Assembly: GCF_023715725.1 (NCBI RefSeq)
Contig: NZ_JAMBOT010000003.1
Location: 372,001 to 436,000, forward strand
Direction: 5' to 3'
DNA length: 64,000 nt
DNA from: Paenibacillus pasadenensis
GTDB lineage: Bacteria > Bacillota > Bacilli > Paenibacillales > Paenibacillaceae
Shown: positions 8,838 to 19,162 of the stretch, in pieces
Position numbering within the stretch: the first letter of the stretch is position 1
Layout: every line of letters starts with the position of its first letter
Position numbers and translations under genes: made by a program
Notes under the pieces: generated by a model
Database searches by the model: none
Told to the model about the DNA's origin: nothing
What the model saw: the letters and a program-made list of their open reading frames with translations, nothing else

Positions 8838-10316
8838 TTAAGCCTTTTTCCGCTGCTTGTACTCCATCGGCGACACGCCAAGATGTTTCTTAAACAGCTT
8901 GCTGAACTGAGCGTAGTCGTCATACCCGACGAGCTTGCCCACCTCATAGAGGGAAATATCCTTTTCCAGCAAGGAGACGGCCGCTTCCAGCCTTTTGTGT
9001 ATAAGGTAATTAATAAAGCTTTTGCCCTTTTCCTGCTTGAACAGATGGCTTAAATAGTTCGGGCTAATATAATATTTCTGCGCCATCTCCTTTAGCGAGA
9101 TCCGGTGGGCAAACATGCGATCCAGATCGCGGGTAATCTCCTCGACAATCGGAACGGCATTAATCTCACCCGGTTTTTTCTTCTGCTCCTCGATCCTCAG
9201 CATCATCTCTTCCAGCAGGTCCTGCGGCTTGCCGTAATAAATGACCAGATCCTGAGCCGTAATGAAGTCCTCGTCTCCGGCAGTGCCGGGCGATATGAGG
9301 CCAGCCAGGGAAATAACAAACAGATTGTACAGTTCAGCCAAGCCGCTTAAATGAATACGCCCGCGCTGAATGCCCTTCTGAATGTCGTACACCGCCGCCT
9401 CCAGATGCTCCACTCTCGTCGCTTTGCCAATCTGCGCTTTCAGCGCCGGAACTGCCGCATTAACATCCGGCCGGTGGCGGTAAATGCCGCTTTTTCCGTT
9501 TAGGCTAGACGTATCCGCCATCCGGTTCGACTGCTGGTACAAGCGATGTACGCCATGATCGGCGGAACCGATGCCGCTGATGCCGACTTCCCAGCTGCGT
9601 GCGGCTACCTCGCGGCTCGATTCGCGATACAACTTGCGCAGCTCTTTATAGGAAAGCTGAGGCAGACTGAGCAAATAGGTCGATTTGACGGGGCTGTTCC
9701 GGCATTTAAAACAATCGATCCGGTACGATTCCAGCAGGCGGTCGATATCTTGCAAATCCTTTTCTGCCAGTGTCTCTTGGCTCTTTACCGTCATAAATAG
9801 ATACTGCTCTCCCGGCCTGAACGTTGCCCCCGTGGATGCGATGCGGTCAACGATTTGGCGAATCGTCACATCGCTCTCAATCCATTCCAACAACATAACG
9901 GATTGATCATACGCCTGTTGAAAACGCCGCTCCCGTTCCCGCTCCTGAAGACGCTGCGTACAGCTTGCCAGCGTCCGCAGCAGCTCGTCCGTATTGACGG
10001 GCTTCAGCAAATAGTTAAAACAGCCCTTCTCAATCGCTTGTTTGGCATACGTAAAGTCGCTGTAGGCGCTCATAAATACAACGAGTGTTCCCGGCGACAC
10101 CCGGTTTGCGAATGCAAGCAGGTCCAGGCCGGTTTTGCCCGGCATACGGATATCGCTGATGATGACGTCGATCCGCTGGCGGCGCAGCAGGCTTTCCGCT
10201 ATGCTGACGTCATTTGCTTTGGCGACGATGTTGAATCCGGCTTCTTCCCAGTCGATAATTTGTTCCATATCTTTTAAAATCCAAGGTTCGTCGTCTACTA
10301 GAAGTAAATTATACAT
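8838..10316 (-). CDS. YesN-like response regulator with AraC HTH
   Basis: A 492-residue two-component regulator. The receiver domain (1-120) has the acidic pair in LLVDDEPW, the phospho-acceptor Asp in DVIISDIRMPG (about D55) and the lysine in NYLLKPVNT. A long middle region links it to a C-terminal AraC double HTH (ISLKEMAQKYYISPNYLSHLF, then YEVGKLVGYDDYAQFSKLF). The start is the ATG at 10316, nine bases after GGAGG; the ATG at 10325 abuts the GGAGG and is unlikely. It overlaps the kinase stop by eight bases, indicating translational coupling. It likely activates the sugar importer genes downstream. Confidence 0.92.
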   Translation of the reverse strand: MYNLLLVDDEPWILKDMEQIIDWEEAGFNIVAKANDVSIAESLLRRQRIDVIISDIRMPGKTGLDLLAFANRVSPGTLVVFMSAYSDFTYAKQAIEKGCFNYLLKPVNTDELLRTLASCTQRLQERERERRFQQAYDQSVMLLEWIESDVTIRQIVDRIASTGATFRPGEQYLFMTVKSQETLAEKDLQDIDRLLESYRIDCFKCRNSPVKSTYLLSLPQLSYKELRKLYRESSREVAARSWEVGISGIGSADHGVHRLYQQSNRMADTSSLNGKSGIYRHRPDVNAAVPALKAQIGKATRVEHLEAAVYDIQKGIQRGRIHLSGLAELYNLFVISLAGLISPGTAGDEDFITAQDLVIYYGKPQDLLEEMMLRIEEQKKKPGEINAVPIVEEITRDLDRMFAHRISLKEMAQKYYISPNYLSHLFKQEKGKSFINYLIHKRLEAAVSLLEKDISLYEVGKLVGYDDYAQFSKLFKKHLGVSPMEYKQRKKA

Positions 10317-12135
10317 TGCTGACATCCTCCTTCTCTCTCAGAGGGACCGTAATGGTCACGATCGTGCCCTTGTTTTTCCAGCTTTTAATGGTAAGTCCAT
10401 ACGCTTCCCCGTAATAAATCTGAATCCGCTTGTGGATGTTAGCCAAGCCGATTCCCTGACCGATCTCACCGCTCTCTTTTTCAGCCGGCGCTCTCCTGCC
10501 TGCCAGCTCCTCGCGCAAGCTTTCCAGCTTCTCCTCCGTCATGCCGTTGCCATTGTCCATCACTTTGATTTTCCACAAATCGCCTTCAACATGCGCCCGG
10601 ATGCGGATATTCCAGCGGCCCCCCTTTTCTTCCAAGCCGTGCATCAGAGAATTTTCGACCAGAGGCTGTAAAATCAGCTTCACGATGGACCGGCTGTTCA
10701 GCGTTGAGTCCATATCCGCCCTAAACTGCAAACGATCGCCGTAGCGAATCTTTTGAATGGCGATATATCGCTCCAAATGCTCTAGTTCTTTCATTAACAA
10801 AACGTACTCATCGTTGCGGGTAATGTACCGGAAGTACTGGACCAGATTATCGATCGCTTCGGCAACTTCCTTTTTGGCGTTGGACATGGACATTCCGCGG
10901 ATGGAATGCAGGACGTTATACAAGAAGTGGGCGTTGATCTGGCTTTGCAGGCCGTTCAGCTGGAAAAGCTGCTTGTCCATCTCCGTCTGGTGCAACTGCT
11001 GCTGGGACTGAAGCAGATTGTCGGTTAGCTTTTTAATCTGTTTGAGCATATTGTTGAAATGATCCTGAATGACAGAAATTTCATTTTTGTAAGTGAACTT
11101 AAGCTTAACGTCCAGATCGCCGTTGGCCGCGCTGTCAAAAGCGTCAACAAGACGGGTTATGGGATGGGTAAGGCGGATGTTGAATGATACGGCTGCCAAT
11201 CCGACCACAAATAAAATGATGGCAATAACGCCAATTACTGAAAATTGAATCACACTTGCTTTTGCCAACAGCTGGTCCTTATCGATCAGAGCGATAAACT
11301 TCCAATCCAGGCTTTTGATCGGAAGAGATTGATAGAGGTAATTGACGCCGTCCAGACGAATGTCGGTTACGCTTTCATTCTGCTGCTGCAAAATGAGCGG
11401 CTGGACACGTTTAAAATCCAAGCGGCTGGCCGATGAGCCGATCAAATCTCCCTTGCCGTTAATAATAAACAAATTGGCCTTGCTGCCCATCGTCTCTGTC
11501 TGCAAAATCCGTTGAATCCACTGCGTGTCGAGAAGGATAACACCGATATAAATCTCTTGCATATATCTTTTGGAAATCGACTTCACTTTCCTGTACGCAA
11601 GCAGACCCTGTTTTTTATCCGTTCCTTCCATAGGCGGCGAAATTTGGATTTTGACGCTAATTGAATTTGATTTATTTTCCAAATATAGATAATCCAGCTC
11701 TTCTTTAAGCAATTGGCCCGTTGTAGCGTTATTTACATTCTCGACATTCATTTCATTCGTTAAGCTTTTACTGTCAATAAGTCCAATCGCTTTAATGGTC
11801 GGATCAATTGACATATACGAGCTTAGATTTTTTAACTGCGTCTGGGATTCTTCCCATAGACTATTGGAAAGCGCTGTACGCTGAATATTTGAATTATAGA
11901 AGACCGCTTTGGACAGCTGATCGATGCGATTAAAGTAATCATCGAAGCGGCTGTTCGTCTGGAGAACGAACTGCTCCATATTGTCCAGCGCATTCTGCTT
12001 CAGCGTGTGCACGTAGGCAATATAGCCGATAGTCCCCAGCAAACAAATCGGGAGGATGGCAATGCATATATTGGTCACAATCATGAGGTAGCTCAGTCGG
12101 TATTTCAACGTGTACGCGATCATCCTCTTGTACAT
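10309..12135 (-). CDS. YesM-like membrane sensor histidine kinase
   Basis: A 608-residue sensor of the LytS/YesM-type (HPK7) group. Helices at about 15-40 and 290-315 bracket an extracellular Cache-like sensor, then come HAMP (LTHPITRLVDAFDSAANGDL), a His_kinase segment (LNGLQSQINAHFLYNVL) and an HATPase domain (LILQPLVENSLMHGL, MDNGNGM, GIGLANIHKRI). The usual proline before the catalytic histidine (QINPHFLYN) is alanine here, while the histidine is kept. It should phosphorylate the regulator encoded just downstream in response to an extracellular sugar signal. Confidence 0.92.
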   Translation of the reverse strand: MYKRMIAYTLKYRLSYLMIVTNICIAILPICLLGTIGYIAYVHTLKQNALDNMEQFVLQTNSRFDDYFNRIDQLSKAVFYNSNIQRTALSNSLWEESQTQLKNLSSYMSIDPTIKAIGLIDSKSLTNEMNVENVNNATTGQLLKEELDYLYLENKSNSISVKIQISPPMEGTDKKQGLLAYRKVKSISKRYMQEIYIGVILLDTQWIQRILQTETMGSKANLFIINGKGDLIGSSASRLDFKRVQPLILQQQNESVTDIRLDGVNYLYQSLPIKSLDWKFIALIDKDQLLAKASVIQFSVIGVIAIILFVVGLAAVSFNIRLTHPITRLVDAFDSAANGDLDVKLKFTYKNEISVIQDHFNNMLKQIKKLTDNLLQSQQQLHQTEMDKQLFQLNGLQSQINAHFLYNVLHSIRGMSMSNAKKEVAEAIDNLVQYFRYITRNDEYVLLMKELEHLERYIAIQKIRYGDRLQFRADMDSTLNSRSIVKLILQPLVENSLMHGLEEKGGRWNIRIRAHVEGDLWKIKVMDNGNGMTEEKLESLREELAGRRAPAEKESGEIGQGIGLANIHKRIQIYYGEAYGLTIKSWKNKGTIVTITVPLREKEDVSNV

Positions 12136-12291
12136 AGAAGCCTCCGCTTAAGAGTTGAATAGGAATGGTCACGAGAATTCTCTTCTATTATTACAAGTCT
12201 CGGGAAGAGCGTACATGGACTTTTCGACGTAATTGCTTGTGATTTTATACTGCATTATGCCCAAATTGGCTCTCCCCCGGCAAACACCCGT

Positions 12292-12320
12292 ACCGGCCCT
12301 CACCCAATAAGTATACTATA
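12292..12320 (+). promoter_or_regulatory. sigma-K-like promoter of propeller-collagen gene A
   Basis: AC at 12292-12293 (context CCCGTACC) is followed after 18 bases by TATACTATA (12312-12320), matching xATAnnnTA; the known sigma-K consensus is mACm-N16-CATAnnnTA. It ends 30 bases before the ATG. The same element with 17-18-base spacing precedes four other units in this cluster. Confidence 0.62.
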
Positions 12321-12350
12321 TCAGATCAAATCCAATCAGGAGGCGCAGCT

Positions 12351-14798
12351 ATGACCGAAATACCGGCGCAAAAGCAGGGGTTTGCGAGCCGACCTGTTTT
12401 TGAACTCAACGCGGGCCAAACGGATGCCCAGGTCGCCTATCTTCTGCGGGGCTGGGATTCAACTCTATATTTTACCCCTTCACATATTGCCATGATGTTT
12501 GGCCGGCCGGCACAGCAAGAGAAACCGCCCCCTACCGCAACCGCCAAAGCTCCTGCACAAAAGCAGTGGGAAACGTGGGGGCTGCGAATGCGCTTTGTTG
12601 GCGCTCAGAGGCAGCCGCTTATTCAAGGGCTCGAGCGGCTGAAAGCAACAAAAAATTATTTTGCAGGCAAGGATGCTGCAACGTGGCGCTCCAATATTCC
12701 GACCTTCGATAAAATCAAATACAGCGGGCTCTACCCCGGCATTGATCTGGTGTTTTACTGGTCCGGCGAGCAGCTGGAGTTCGACTTCATTCTCGCTCCG
12801 GGCGGAGATCCCCAGTCTATTCTGCTGGAATTTGAAGGCGCGGACGAAATTAGCGTCAATGAAGACGGTAACCTCGCGGTCAGCGTTTACGGGCATCAGA
12901 TTCGGCTGCGAACGCCATTCATTTATCAGATGAGGGACGGAGCCAGAAACAGAATAGACGGTGGATATCGGATAGAAGAACCAGGTATGGTCGGGTTCGA
13001 GCTCAGAGGCAAGTATGAAGCTGCGCTGCCTCTTGTGATTGATCCTGTTTTGGAATATTCCACTTATCTTGGTGCTGATGCGTTTACGCAGGGCAACGGC
13101 ATTGCCGTGGACGCAAGCGGTAACGCCTATGTGACGGGAAGAACAATGGCGACCAACTTTCCCAATGACGGCAACATTCAGCCGGATTATGGCGGCTCTA
13201 CGGATGCATTTATTACAAAGTTCAGTGCTGCCGGCAATACCTTGATCTATTCCACTTATTTGGGAGGCAGCGGTTTTGACGAGGGCAACTCCATTGCCGT
13301 TGACCGTTTCAGTAACGTTTATGTAACCGGAATTACGTATTCTACGGATTTTCCGACTGCTTCCGCCGTACAGCCTTCCGCTCCTCCGAATGCTAATGCT
13401 TTTGTAACCAGCCTCGATCCAACGGGTAGCGCTCTGAATTATTCCACCTATCTCGGCGGAGACGGGGACGATTGGGGCGTTGGGATTGCGGTGGACAGCT
13501 CCGGCAACGCTTATATCGCGGGCAATACGGCTTCAGACAATTTTCCGCTGCAAAACGCGCTCCAGTCGACTCTGCCCGCTTCCAACAGCGTATTTGTAAC
13601 TAAGCTAGCTTCAATGGGGGCCTCTATTTTGTACTCCACCTATTTCGGAGGGGCCGATTCCACCTCAGCCGGCGGCATTGCCGTAGACGGCTTCACCAAT
13701 ATGTACATTACCGGCACAACAGGCGCGGGCCTTCCGCTCGCCAACCCCATTCAGCCGTTATTCGGCGGCGGAGACAGCGATGCTTATACGGCCAAAATTG
13801 ACGCAAGCGGAGCTGCTCTTCTTTATTCCACCTACCTCGGGGGAAGCGGAGACGATGCCGGCGGCGGAATTGCGGTGGACAGTTACGGTAACGCCTATGT
13901 GACAGGCTCCACGCCATCCGCCGACTTCCCGACTGCAAATGCCGTTCAGCCGGCAATCGGAGGCGGGGATGACGCCTTTATATGCAAAATCAATCCGGCG
14001 GGCAGCGCTTTTATATTTTCGACCTTTCTAGGCGGCAGCTCCGACGAGATTGGCACAGGCATTGCCACCGATCCGTTTGCCAATACCTACGTGACGGGAG
14101 TTACCGATTCATTCAACTTCCCGCTGGCTCATCCGCTGCAGACAACGACGGACGGAGCCGACGTTTATATTTCCAAGTTTAACGCAACGGGGTCATTTAT
14201 CTACTCCACTTATTTAGGCGGCTCCAATCCGGATGCGGGGCAGTCAATCGCGGCCGATTTCAGCGGCAATGCCTATGTGACGGGCGCAACAACCTCGTTC
14301 AACTTTCCGTTGGAAAATCCTTACCAGTCGACTCTAGAGGCAATTCCGGCCGCATTTGTTTCCAAAATCGTCGACGATATTGCAGTCGGCCCAACGGGTC
14401 CGACCGGGCCTGCCGGGCCGACTGGAGCAACCGGCTCTCCAGGCGTAACTGGTGCTGACGGTCCCGTTGGTGCAACCGGTCCGGCTGGGCCGACTGGGGC
14501 ATCCGGCGCTGTTGGCCCAGCCGGAGCAACCGGGAGCGACGGCGCCATGGGAGCGATGGGACTGCCCGGAATTCCCGGAGCGACGGGAGCCAGCGGGACG
14601 CCTGGTCCGGGAGGACCGACTGGAGCATCCGGGCCAGCGGGCCGGAACGGCCAGCGCGGGCCGCGAGGTTTCCGAGGGCCTGCCGGTAAAACGATCAAAA
14701 TTGTGAAAATCATTCGGATTTGCTGCTGCGGTAAACGCAATCAGCATAAATGCTGCAAAAAGCATCCGAAGAAACACCGCTCGCGCTCAAGGCGGTAA
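12351..14798 (+). CDS. propeller-collagen protein A (SBBP repeats plus Gly-X-Y)
   Basis: An 815-residue protein with no signal peptide. Residues about 10-230 form a conserved N-terminal domain ([47 protein letters not shown]) like the one preceding SBBP repeats in other bacteria. Residues about 234-675 hold seven SBBP blades ([19 protein letters not shown]...GNAYVTGxTxSxDFP), enough for one seven-bladed propeller. Residues about 680-779 are some 33 collagen-like triplets rich in Gly-Pro-Thr and Gly-Ala-Thr. The tail is short and Cys/Lys/Arg-rich ([16 protein letters not shown]), unlike the helical C-terminus of its four paralogues. I infer a spore-surface fibre protein from the promoter and the missing export signal; function is unproven. 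Confidence 0.85.
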   Translation: MTEIPAQKQGFASRPVFELNAGQTDAQVAYLLRGWDSTLYFTPSHIAMMFGRPAQQEKPPPTATAKAPAQKQWETWGLRMRFVGAQRQPLIQGLERLKATKNYFAGKDAATWRSNIPTFDKIKYSGLYPGIDLVFYWSGEQLEFDFILAPGGDPQSILLEFEGADEISVNEDGNLAVSVYGHQIRLRTPFIYQMRDGARNRIDGGYRIEEPGMVGFELRGKYEAALPLVIDPVLEYSTYLGADAFTQGNGIAVDASGNAYVTGRTMATNFPNDGNIQPDYGGSTDAFITKFSAAGNTLIYSTYLGGSGFDEGNSIAVDRFSNVYVTGITYSTDFPTASAVQPSAPPNANAFVTSLDPTGSALNYSTYLGGDGDDWGVGIAVDSSGNAYIAGNTASDNFPLQNALQSTLPASNSVFVTKLASMGASILYSTYFGGADSTSAGGIAVDGFTNMYITGTTGAGLPLANPIQPLFGGGDSDAYTAKIDASGAALLYSTYLGGSGDDAGGGIAVDSYGNAYVTGSTPSADFPTANAVQPAIGGGDDAFICKINPAGSAFIFSTFLGGSSDEIGTGIATDPFANTYVTGVTDSFNFPLAHPLQTTTDGADVYISKFNATGSFIYSTYLGGSNPDAGQSIAADFSGNAYVTGATTSFNFPLENPYQSTLEAIPAAFVSKIVDDIAVGPTGPTGPAGPTGATGSPGVTGADGPVGATGPAGPTGASGAVGPAGATGSDGAMGAMGLPGIPGATGASGTPGPGGPTGASGPAGRNGQRGPRGFRGPAGKTIKIVKIIRICCCGKRNQHKCCKKHPKKHRSRSRR

Positions 14799-14863
14799 CC
14801 CTCAGCCAGACCTCGCCCCCTTGCACCCCAGCCTATTTTTCATGACCGTTGGCATTTGCCCTG

Positions 14864-14892
14864 ACCAGCTTATACCCACAGAAAATACACTA
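14864..14892 (+). promoter_or_regulatory. sigma-K-like promoter of propeller-collagen gene B
   Basis: AC at 14864-14865 (context GCCCTGACC), an 18-base gap, then AATACACTA at 14884-14892 (xATAnnnTA). It lies in the 124-base gap after gene A, followed by AGGAGG and the ATG at 14923. Confidence 0.62.
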
Positions 14893-14922
14893 TCAGATCT
14901 TAAAGGAACAGGAGGCGCAGCA

Positions 14923-17784
14923 ATGACCGATTCATCGAGGCAGGTCGCTGCCTCATTAAGGCCAATACCGAACAGCCTTCCCGTGTTTGAGCTTAATGCG
15001 GGACAATCGGATTCGCAGGTCGCTTACCTTTTGACAAGTCACGATTCAACCTTGTACTTTACCCCTTCCCATATCGCAATGATGTTCAGCGAACTGGTTC
15101 AGGATACGGATCCCGCTGCCGCTGCCAAGCAAACACCGATGGAGTGGGAGACATGGGGACTGCGGATGTACTTTGCGGGAGCCGAAAAAAATCCGGTCAT
15201 TTGCGGAATGGAACGTTTCGACGCCGTAAAGCACTATTATCGGGGACAGGATCCTGCCAAATGGCGTACAAACATTCCAACTTACAATAAAGTCAACTAT
15301 AACGGGCTCTACCCCGGCATCGACATGGTCTTCTACCGCAATCAGAACGAGCTGGAATTCGATTTTATTGTCGCGCCCCAAGCAGATCCGCATCAGATCA
15401 GGCTGCAATTCGAAAGCACCGATGGAGTTGAGCTCGATGAGGGAGGGCACTTAATCGTTAAGGCCTATAAAAATCCGCTGAAATTGCGCAAACCGTTTAT
15501 TTATCAAGAAGTCCAAGGGGAAAAGGTTCCGATCGCCGGGGGATACATCATTCTTGGAGCCGATACGGTCGGATTCCAGCTGCACGAGACCTATGACCGG
15601 TCGCTGCCGCTCATTATCGATCCCGTGCTGGCTTACTCCACTTACCTCGGAGGCACGGACGGCAGCTCGCAGGGCTTCGGCATCGCCGTGGACGCCGCCG
15701 GAAACGCGCATGTCACGGGAGCGACGATGGCAACCGATTTTCCGACGGCTAGTCCAATTCAGGCCGCTTTAGCAGGCGACAGCGACGTTTTTATTACCAA
15801 ATTCGACGCATCAGGCACCACCTTAATTTATTCCACATATCTGGGCGGTACGCTGACCGATATCGGGCGGTCCATCGCCATTGACCGCTTTGACAATTGT
15901 TATATAACCGGAAGCACAACTTCGACGGACTACCCGCTCACGACGATTACTTTGTTTCCCGTAGCGCCTGCCGGAACGAATGCGCTTGTATCAAGTCTCG
16001 ATAGTACAGGGCTGCTCAACTACTCGACTTATTTGGGCGGTAGCGGCGAAGATATCGGCTACGGCGTCGCCACGGACGCAAACCGAAATATTTATGTTAC
16101 AGGAAGCACCGATTCCGTCGACTTTCCTACGGAAGGCCCCTTTCAAGGCGCTCTTCCCGGAACAAGCGCCGCCTTTGTCACCAAAATATTTTGGAGCTTT
16201 TTTGGAAACTTTTTGCTCTTCTCAACTTATTTCGGCGGCAGCAATACGACCGTCGGCCAAAGCATTTCCGTGAATACGGCATTTCAGCCTTATATAACGG
16301 GAACGACCTCATCTACGGATTTACCTACACTTAACCCGGTTCAGCCTGGTTATGGCGGCGGAGCAACCGACGCCTTTATAACCCAGTTCGACATTGGCGG
16401 CGACTCCCTAATCTTTTCCACTTATTTGGGCGGAAGCGGAGACGACTTCGGCAACGGCATCGCAGTGGACGTCTACGGCTTCTTTTATGCCGCCGGAACA
16501 ACCTTTTCCACAGACTTTCCGACTGTGAATCCGGCTCAGCTGGCCAATGGAGGAAGCAGCGACGCCTACGTCTGCAAATTTAATCCTACGGGCATCTTTA
16601 TTTTCTCTACCTACCTGGGCGGGATCGGGTCCGATACAGGCAACGGCGTGGCAACGGACCCGTTCGGCAACACCTATGTGACGGGTGCTACCAGCTCCGT
16701 CAATTTCCCGCTCGCGAATCCGTTTCAGGCAACTACCGACGGCGCGGATGCGTTTGCCGCTAAATTCAACGGTGCCGGCTCATTTGTTTACTCCACGTTT
16801 TTGGGCGGCAGCGCTGCCGATTCCGGCCAGTCCATAGCCGCTGACTCGACAGGCCACGCCTATCTTACCGGCTTCACATTTTCAACCGACTTTCCGGTAG
16901 AAAATGCGTTTCAGCCGACGGCATCCTTTTTTCCAAGCGCGTTTGTGACAAAGCTGGATGAGCAAATTACCGGCCCTCCCGGACCAGCCGGACCAACGGG
17001 GCCGACTGGAGAAACCGGAGAGACCGGCGGTCCGGGACCTACAGGTTCGGATGGACCGCCGGGGCCGACCGGACCGACCGGGCCCGAGATTCCGGGGCCG
17101 ACAGGACCGACAGGACCGACTGGGGCGGATGGCCCGACCGGCGATACAGGGCCGGATGGAGACGCCGGAACGACCGGAGCAACCGGACCGATCGGCGCGA
17201 TTGGACCGGCTGGCGCTACCGGCGTAATGGGGCCGATGGGCGCGGTAGGAGCCGTTGGACCGATCGGCGCGACCGGAGCGTCAGGACCAAGCGGAGCTCC
17301 CGGACCGGCTGGCCCAATGGGCTCCGCCGGACGCGCCGGCCAGGCTGGACCGGCCGGGTTTCCCGGCACAAGGGGAGGCCCCGGACCGCGTGGCATAACC
17401 GGGCCAACCGGACCGCGAGGTGAAGACGGCGACATGGTCAAAGTGACGCGCGTTGTGCGTATCGTTAAGGTTTTACCATGCAAGCCGTGCAAAGGCCCTG
17501 AAACTGCCGAAGCGTTAAAGCTGGCCCTGGATATTAAAAAGCTGCTGAGCTCCGACCCATGTCTTGATTTCCTGGAAGGAACACTCAAGCGCCTAATCGC
17601 TCAAATCAAACAATGCAAGTTCAAAAGCGCAATTCAGACGCTGTATAAATTCGACGAGCAGTTCGTCGAGGTAGCCGAAAACGGGCAAATCTCACCGGCC
17701 AAAGCCAAAAAAATACTTCGTCTCAGCGGAGCTCTTCATGATCTGCTTCTGAAGCTGAAGCGCAGATCGACCAGGAACGGCTGA
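14923..17784 (+). CDS. propeller-collagen protein B
   Basis: A 953-residue paralogue of protein A. The N-terminal domain is at about 20-230 ([32 protein letters not shown]), seven SBBP blades at about 232-680, and about 51 Gly-X-Y triplets at 683-836. An alternating hydrophobic strand ([13 protein letters not shown]) leads into a roughly 100-residue alpha-helical domain with two Cys-x2-Cys-like sites (PCKPCKG) and a [10 protein letters not shown]...[10 protein letters not shown] core. The ATG at 14923 follows AGGAGG by eight bases; the open frame upstream to 14821 covers the promoter and is not used. A large hairpin follows and separates it from the convergent glycosyltransferase. Confidence 0.86.
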   Translation: MTDSSRQVAASLRPIPNSLPVFELNAGQSDSQVAYLLTSHDSTLYFTPSHIAMMFSELVQDTDPAAAAKQTPMEWETWGLRMYFAGAEKNPVICGMERFDAVKHYYRGQDPAKWRTNIPTYNKVNYNGLYPGIDMVFYRNQNELEFDFIVAPQADPHQIRLQFESTDGVELDEGGHLIVKAYKNPLKLRKPFIYQEVQGEKVPIAGGYIILGADTVGFQLHETYDRSLPLIIDPVLAYSTYLGGTDGSSQGFGIAVDAAGNAHVTGATMATDFPTASPIQAALAGDSDVFITKFDASGTTLIYSTYLGGTLTDIGRSIAIDRFDNCYITGSTTSTDYPLTTITLFPVAPAGTNALVSSLDSTGLLNYSTYLGGSGEDIGYGVATDANRNIYVTGSTDSVDFPTEGPFQGALPGTSAAFVTKIFWSFFGNFLLFSTYFGGSNTTVGQSISVNTAFQPYITGTTSSTDLPTLNPVQPGYGGGATDAFITQFDIGGDSLIFSTYLGGSGDDFGNGIAVDVYGFFYAAGTTFSTDFPTVNPAQLANGGSSDAYVCKFNPTGIFIFSTYLGGIGSDTGNGVATDPFGNTYVTGATSSVNFPLANPFQATTDGADAFAAKFNGAGSFVYSTFLGGSAADSGQSIAADSTGHAYLTGFTFSTDFPVENAFQPTASFFPSAFVTKLDEQITGPPGPAGPTGPTGETGETGGPGPTGSDGPPGPTGPTGPEIPGPTGPTGPTGADGPTGDTGPDGDAGTTGATGPIGAIGPAGATGVMGPMGAVGAVGPIGATGASGPSGAPGPAGPMGSAGRAGQAGPAGFPGTRGGPGPRGITGPTGPRGEDGDMVKVTRVVRIVKVLPCKPCKGPETAEALKLALDIKKLLSSDPCLDFLEGTLKRLIAQIKQCKFKSAIQTLYKFDEQFVEVAENGQISPAKAKKILRLSGALHDLLLKLKRRSTRNG

Positions 17785-17810
17785 GGCTTGCCGAATAGCG
17801 CCGTTCATCA

Positions 17811-17846
17811 CAAGAAGCTCCGTCCCTCCCCGGGCGGAGCTTCTTG
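17811..17846. terminator. large hairpin between convergent genes
   Basis: A 15-bp stem (CAAGAAGCTCCGTCC with GGGCGGAGCTTCTTG, one G-T wobble) and a six-base loop. No strong T-run follows on either side, so it may act as a bidirectional block to transcription rather than a textbook terminator. Confidence 0.6.
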
Positions 17847-17884
17847 TCACGGCAGTACCGCGCTTCGCCTGCAGGCAACGCAAT

Positions 17885-19012
17885 CTAAACAAATTCTCCT
17901 CTTTCCTTGAAGCGCGCCTCGAAAAAAAGCTTATTGCCCAGCAGCCGCTGATCCTGCGGCCGGTAGCGCAGCGCCTGTTCATTATGCTCCCAAGCAAGCC
18001 GCTCCTTGCCGAGCCGGTAATAACAAACGCTCAGCTGAACATGGGGCAGCCACGTCCAGCACTGCTCGTTGCGGAAGCCCCAATCCTCCTCGGGCTGGTC
18101 CAGGCTCGCCGCAAGCTTATACCAGAACACGGCGATGGAATATTTCTCCCTCAGCAAAAAATGATACCCCAGCCGGCAGCAAATTTCCGCTCTGGGCGTA
18201 TCGTATTCAAGCGCCCTCAGCGCCGCCTGCCGTTCCTTGTCATGCTCGCCCAAACGATAATAACAATCCGACAGCTTGTCGCAAGCCGCCACTTTATCCG
18301 CCACCCAGCCCTGCTCCATTTCTAGAAATCTCTCATACTGCTGCGCGGCTCTTGCATGGTCACCGTTATCGCGCAGCTCGTTGGCGTAATAGTATTGGTC
18401 GCGGGGAGAAAGCTGTGCTCCGCCGCGCAGTTTATTTTCATAAATAGTCAAATTCCGGCCCTTCGCCTCATGAACCCGCTTATGCGTAACGGCAATATCG
18501 GTATCAATTACGTTTCCCGACACATCCAAATATTCATGTACGGCTCCGTGCCACTTGAACTCGCGCGATCGTTTAACAAGCCTGTTGCGTCTGAACTTGA
18601 GATTAACTTTGCCATAATCGTCAAAGGAATAATGATAGAACATGGAACAGCCGTCAATCGAAGGATCAAGCTCCTCTTTAAGAGCCAGCAGCTTGTTCCG
18701 GTCCTCGTCCAGAAGCACGTCATCGGCATCCAGCCAGAAAATATACTCTTGGCTTGCTTGACTAAAAACGTAATTGCGCGCCGCCGAAAAATCGTCCACC
18801 CACGTAAAATCAAGCACATGCTCCGTATAGCTGCGGGCGATCTCCTTCGTCCGGTCCGTCGAGCCCGTGTCGGCGATAATAATTTCGTCAGCAACTCCCC
18901 GCAAGGAATTCAAGCACTGTTCAAGCAGCTCCTCCTCGTTTTTCACAATCATACAGAGGCTGATCGTCGGCAACGAGCTCCCCGCCTTTCCATGATGTCT
19001 GATCCCCGGCAT
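17885..19012 (-). CDS. GT2 glycosyltransferase with repeat-rich C-terminus
   Basis: Probably transfers a sugar from a nucleotide-sugar donor. The GT-A fold begins SLCMIVKNEEELLEQCLNS, has an IIIADTGSTDRTKEIA nucleotide-binding segment and the metal-binding DxD in YIFWLDADDVLL. The C-terminal half contains helical TPR-like repeats (YYYANELRDNGDHARAAQQYERFL; LGYHFLLREKYSIAVFWYKLA), common in peptide- or protein-modifying enzymes. The start is uncertain: an ATG at 19012 is taken here, a TTG at 18973 (GGGGAG four bases upstream) would match family N-termini best, and the frame is open to 19081. It is embedded among collagen-like genes, so threonines in Gly-X-Thr triplets are plausible acceptors, as known for BclA-type spore fibres. 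That link is inference. Confidence 0.8.
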   Translation of the reverse strand: MPGIRHHGKAGSSLPTISLCMIVKNEEELLEQCLNSLRGVADEIIIADTGSTDRTKEIARSYTEHVLDFTWVDDFSAARNYVFSQASQEYIFWLDADDVLLDEDRNKLLALKEELDPSIDGCSMFYHYSFDDYGKVNLKFRRNRLVKRSREFKWHGAVHEYLDVSGNVIDTDIAVTHKRVHEAKGRNLTIYENKLRGGAQLSPRDQYYYANELRDNGDHARAAQQYERFLEMEQGWVADKVAACDKLSDCYYRLGEHDKERQAALRALEYDTPRAEICCRLGYHFLLREKYSIAVFWYKLAASLDQPEEDWGFRNEQCWTWLPHVQLSVCYYRLGKERLAWEHNEQALRYRPQDQRLLGNKLFFEARFKERGEFV

Positions 19013-19097
19013 TCGCCTATTCCCATTGTATTCCGGCTGGAATCCGGCGGTTCCCTGCGCGATCGTCCAATTATTCCGCAACCGGATAATCGCCGTT

Positions 19098-19125
19098 ACC
19101 CGCTATCATCTAGAAAGATACGATA
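19098..19125 (+). promoter_or_regulatory. sigma-K-like promoter of the beta-helix/lectin gene
   Basis: AC at 19098-19099 (context GCCGTTACC), 17 bases, then GATACGATA at 19117-19125. The reverse strand over 19116-19124 reads TATATCGTA, which also fits the -10 pattern, so the site could partly serve the divergent glycosyltransferase, though no -35 AC is found for that direction. Confidence 0.58.
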
Positions 19126-19162
19126 TACGTAAGGGATTCATTCCAGGGGGAGGCGCAATAAT

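Noticed and set aside
12351..14798. The propeller-collagen proteins as phage tail fibres
   Set aside because: Collagen-like stretches occur in tail fibres, but no phage structural, lysis or integrase gene is nearby and the promoters look sporulation-specific.
16911..17588. Long minus-strand frames rich in Pro-Val-Gly-Pro across the collagen regions (also at 14321-14740, 26304-26663, 29339-29677)
   Set aside because: They are the exact antisense of the Gly-X-Y codons, whose GGN-CCN-ACN bias keeps other frames open. They have no ribosome sites and no family match.
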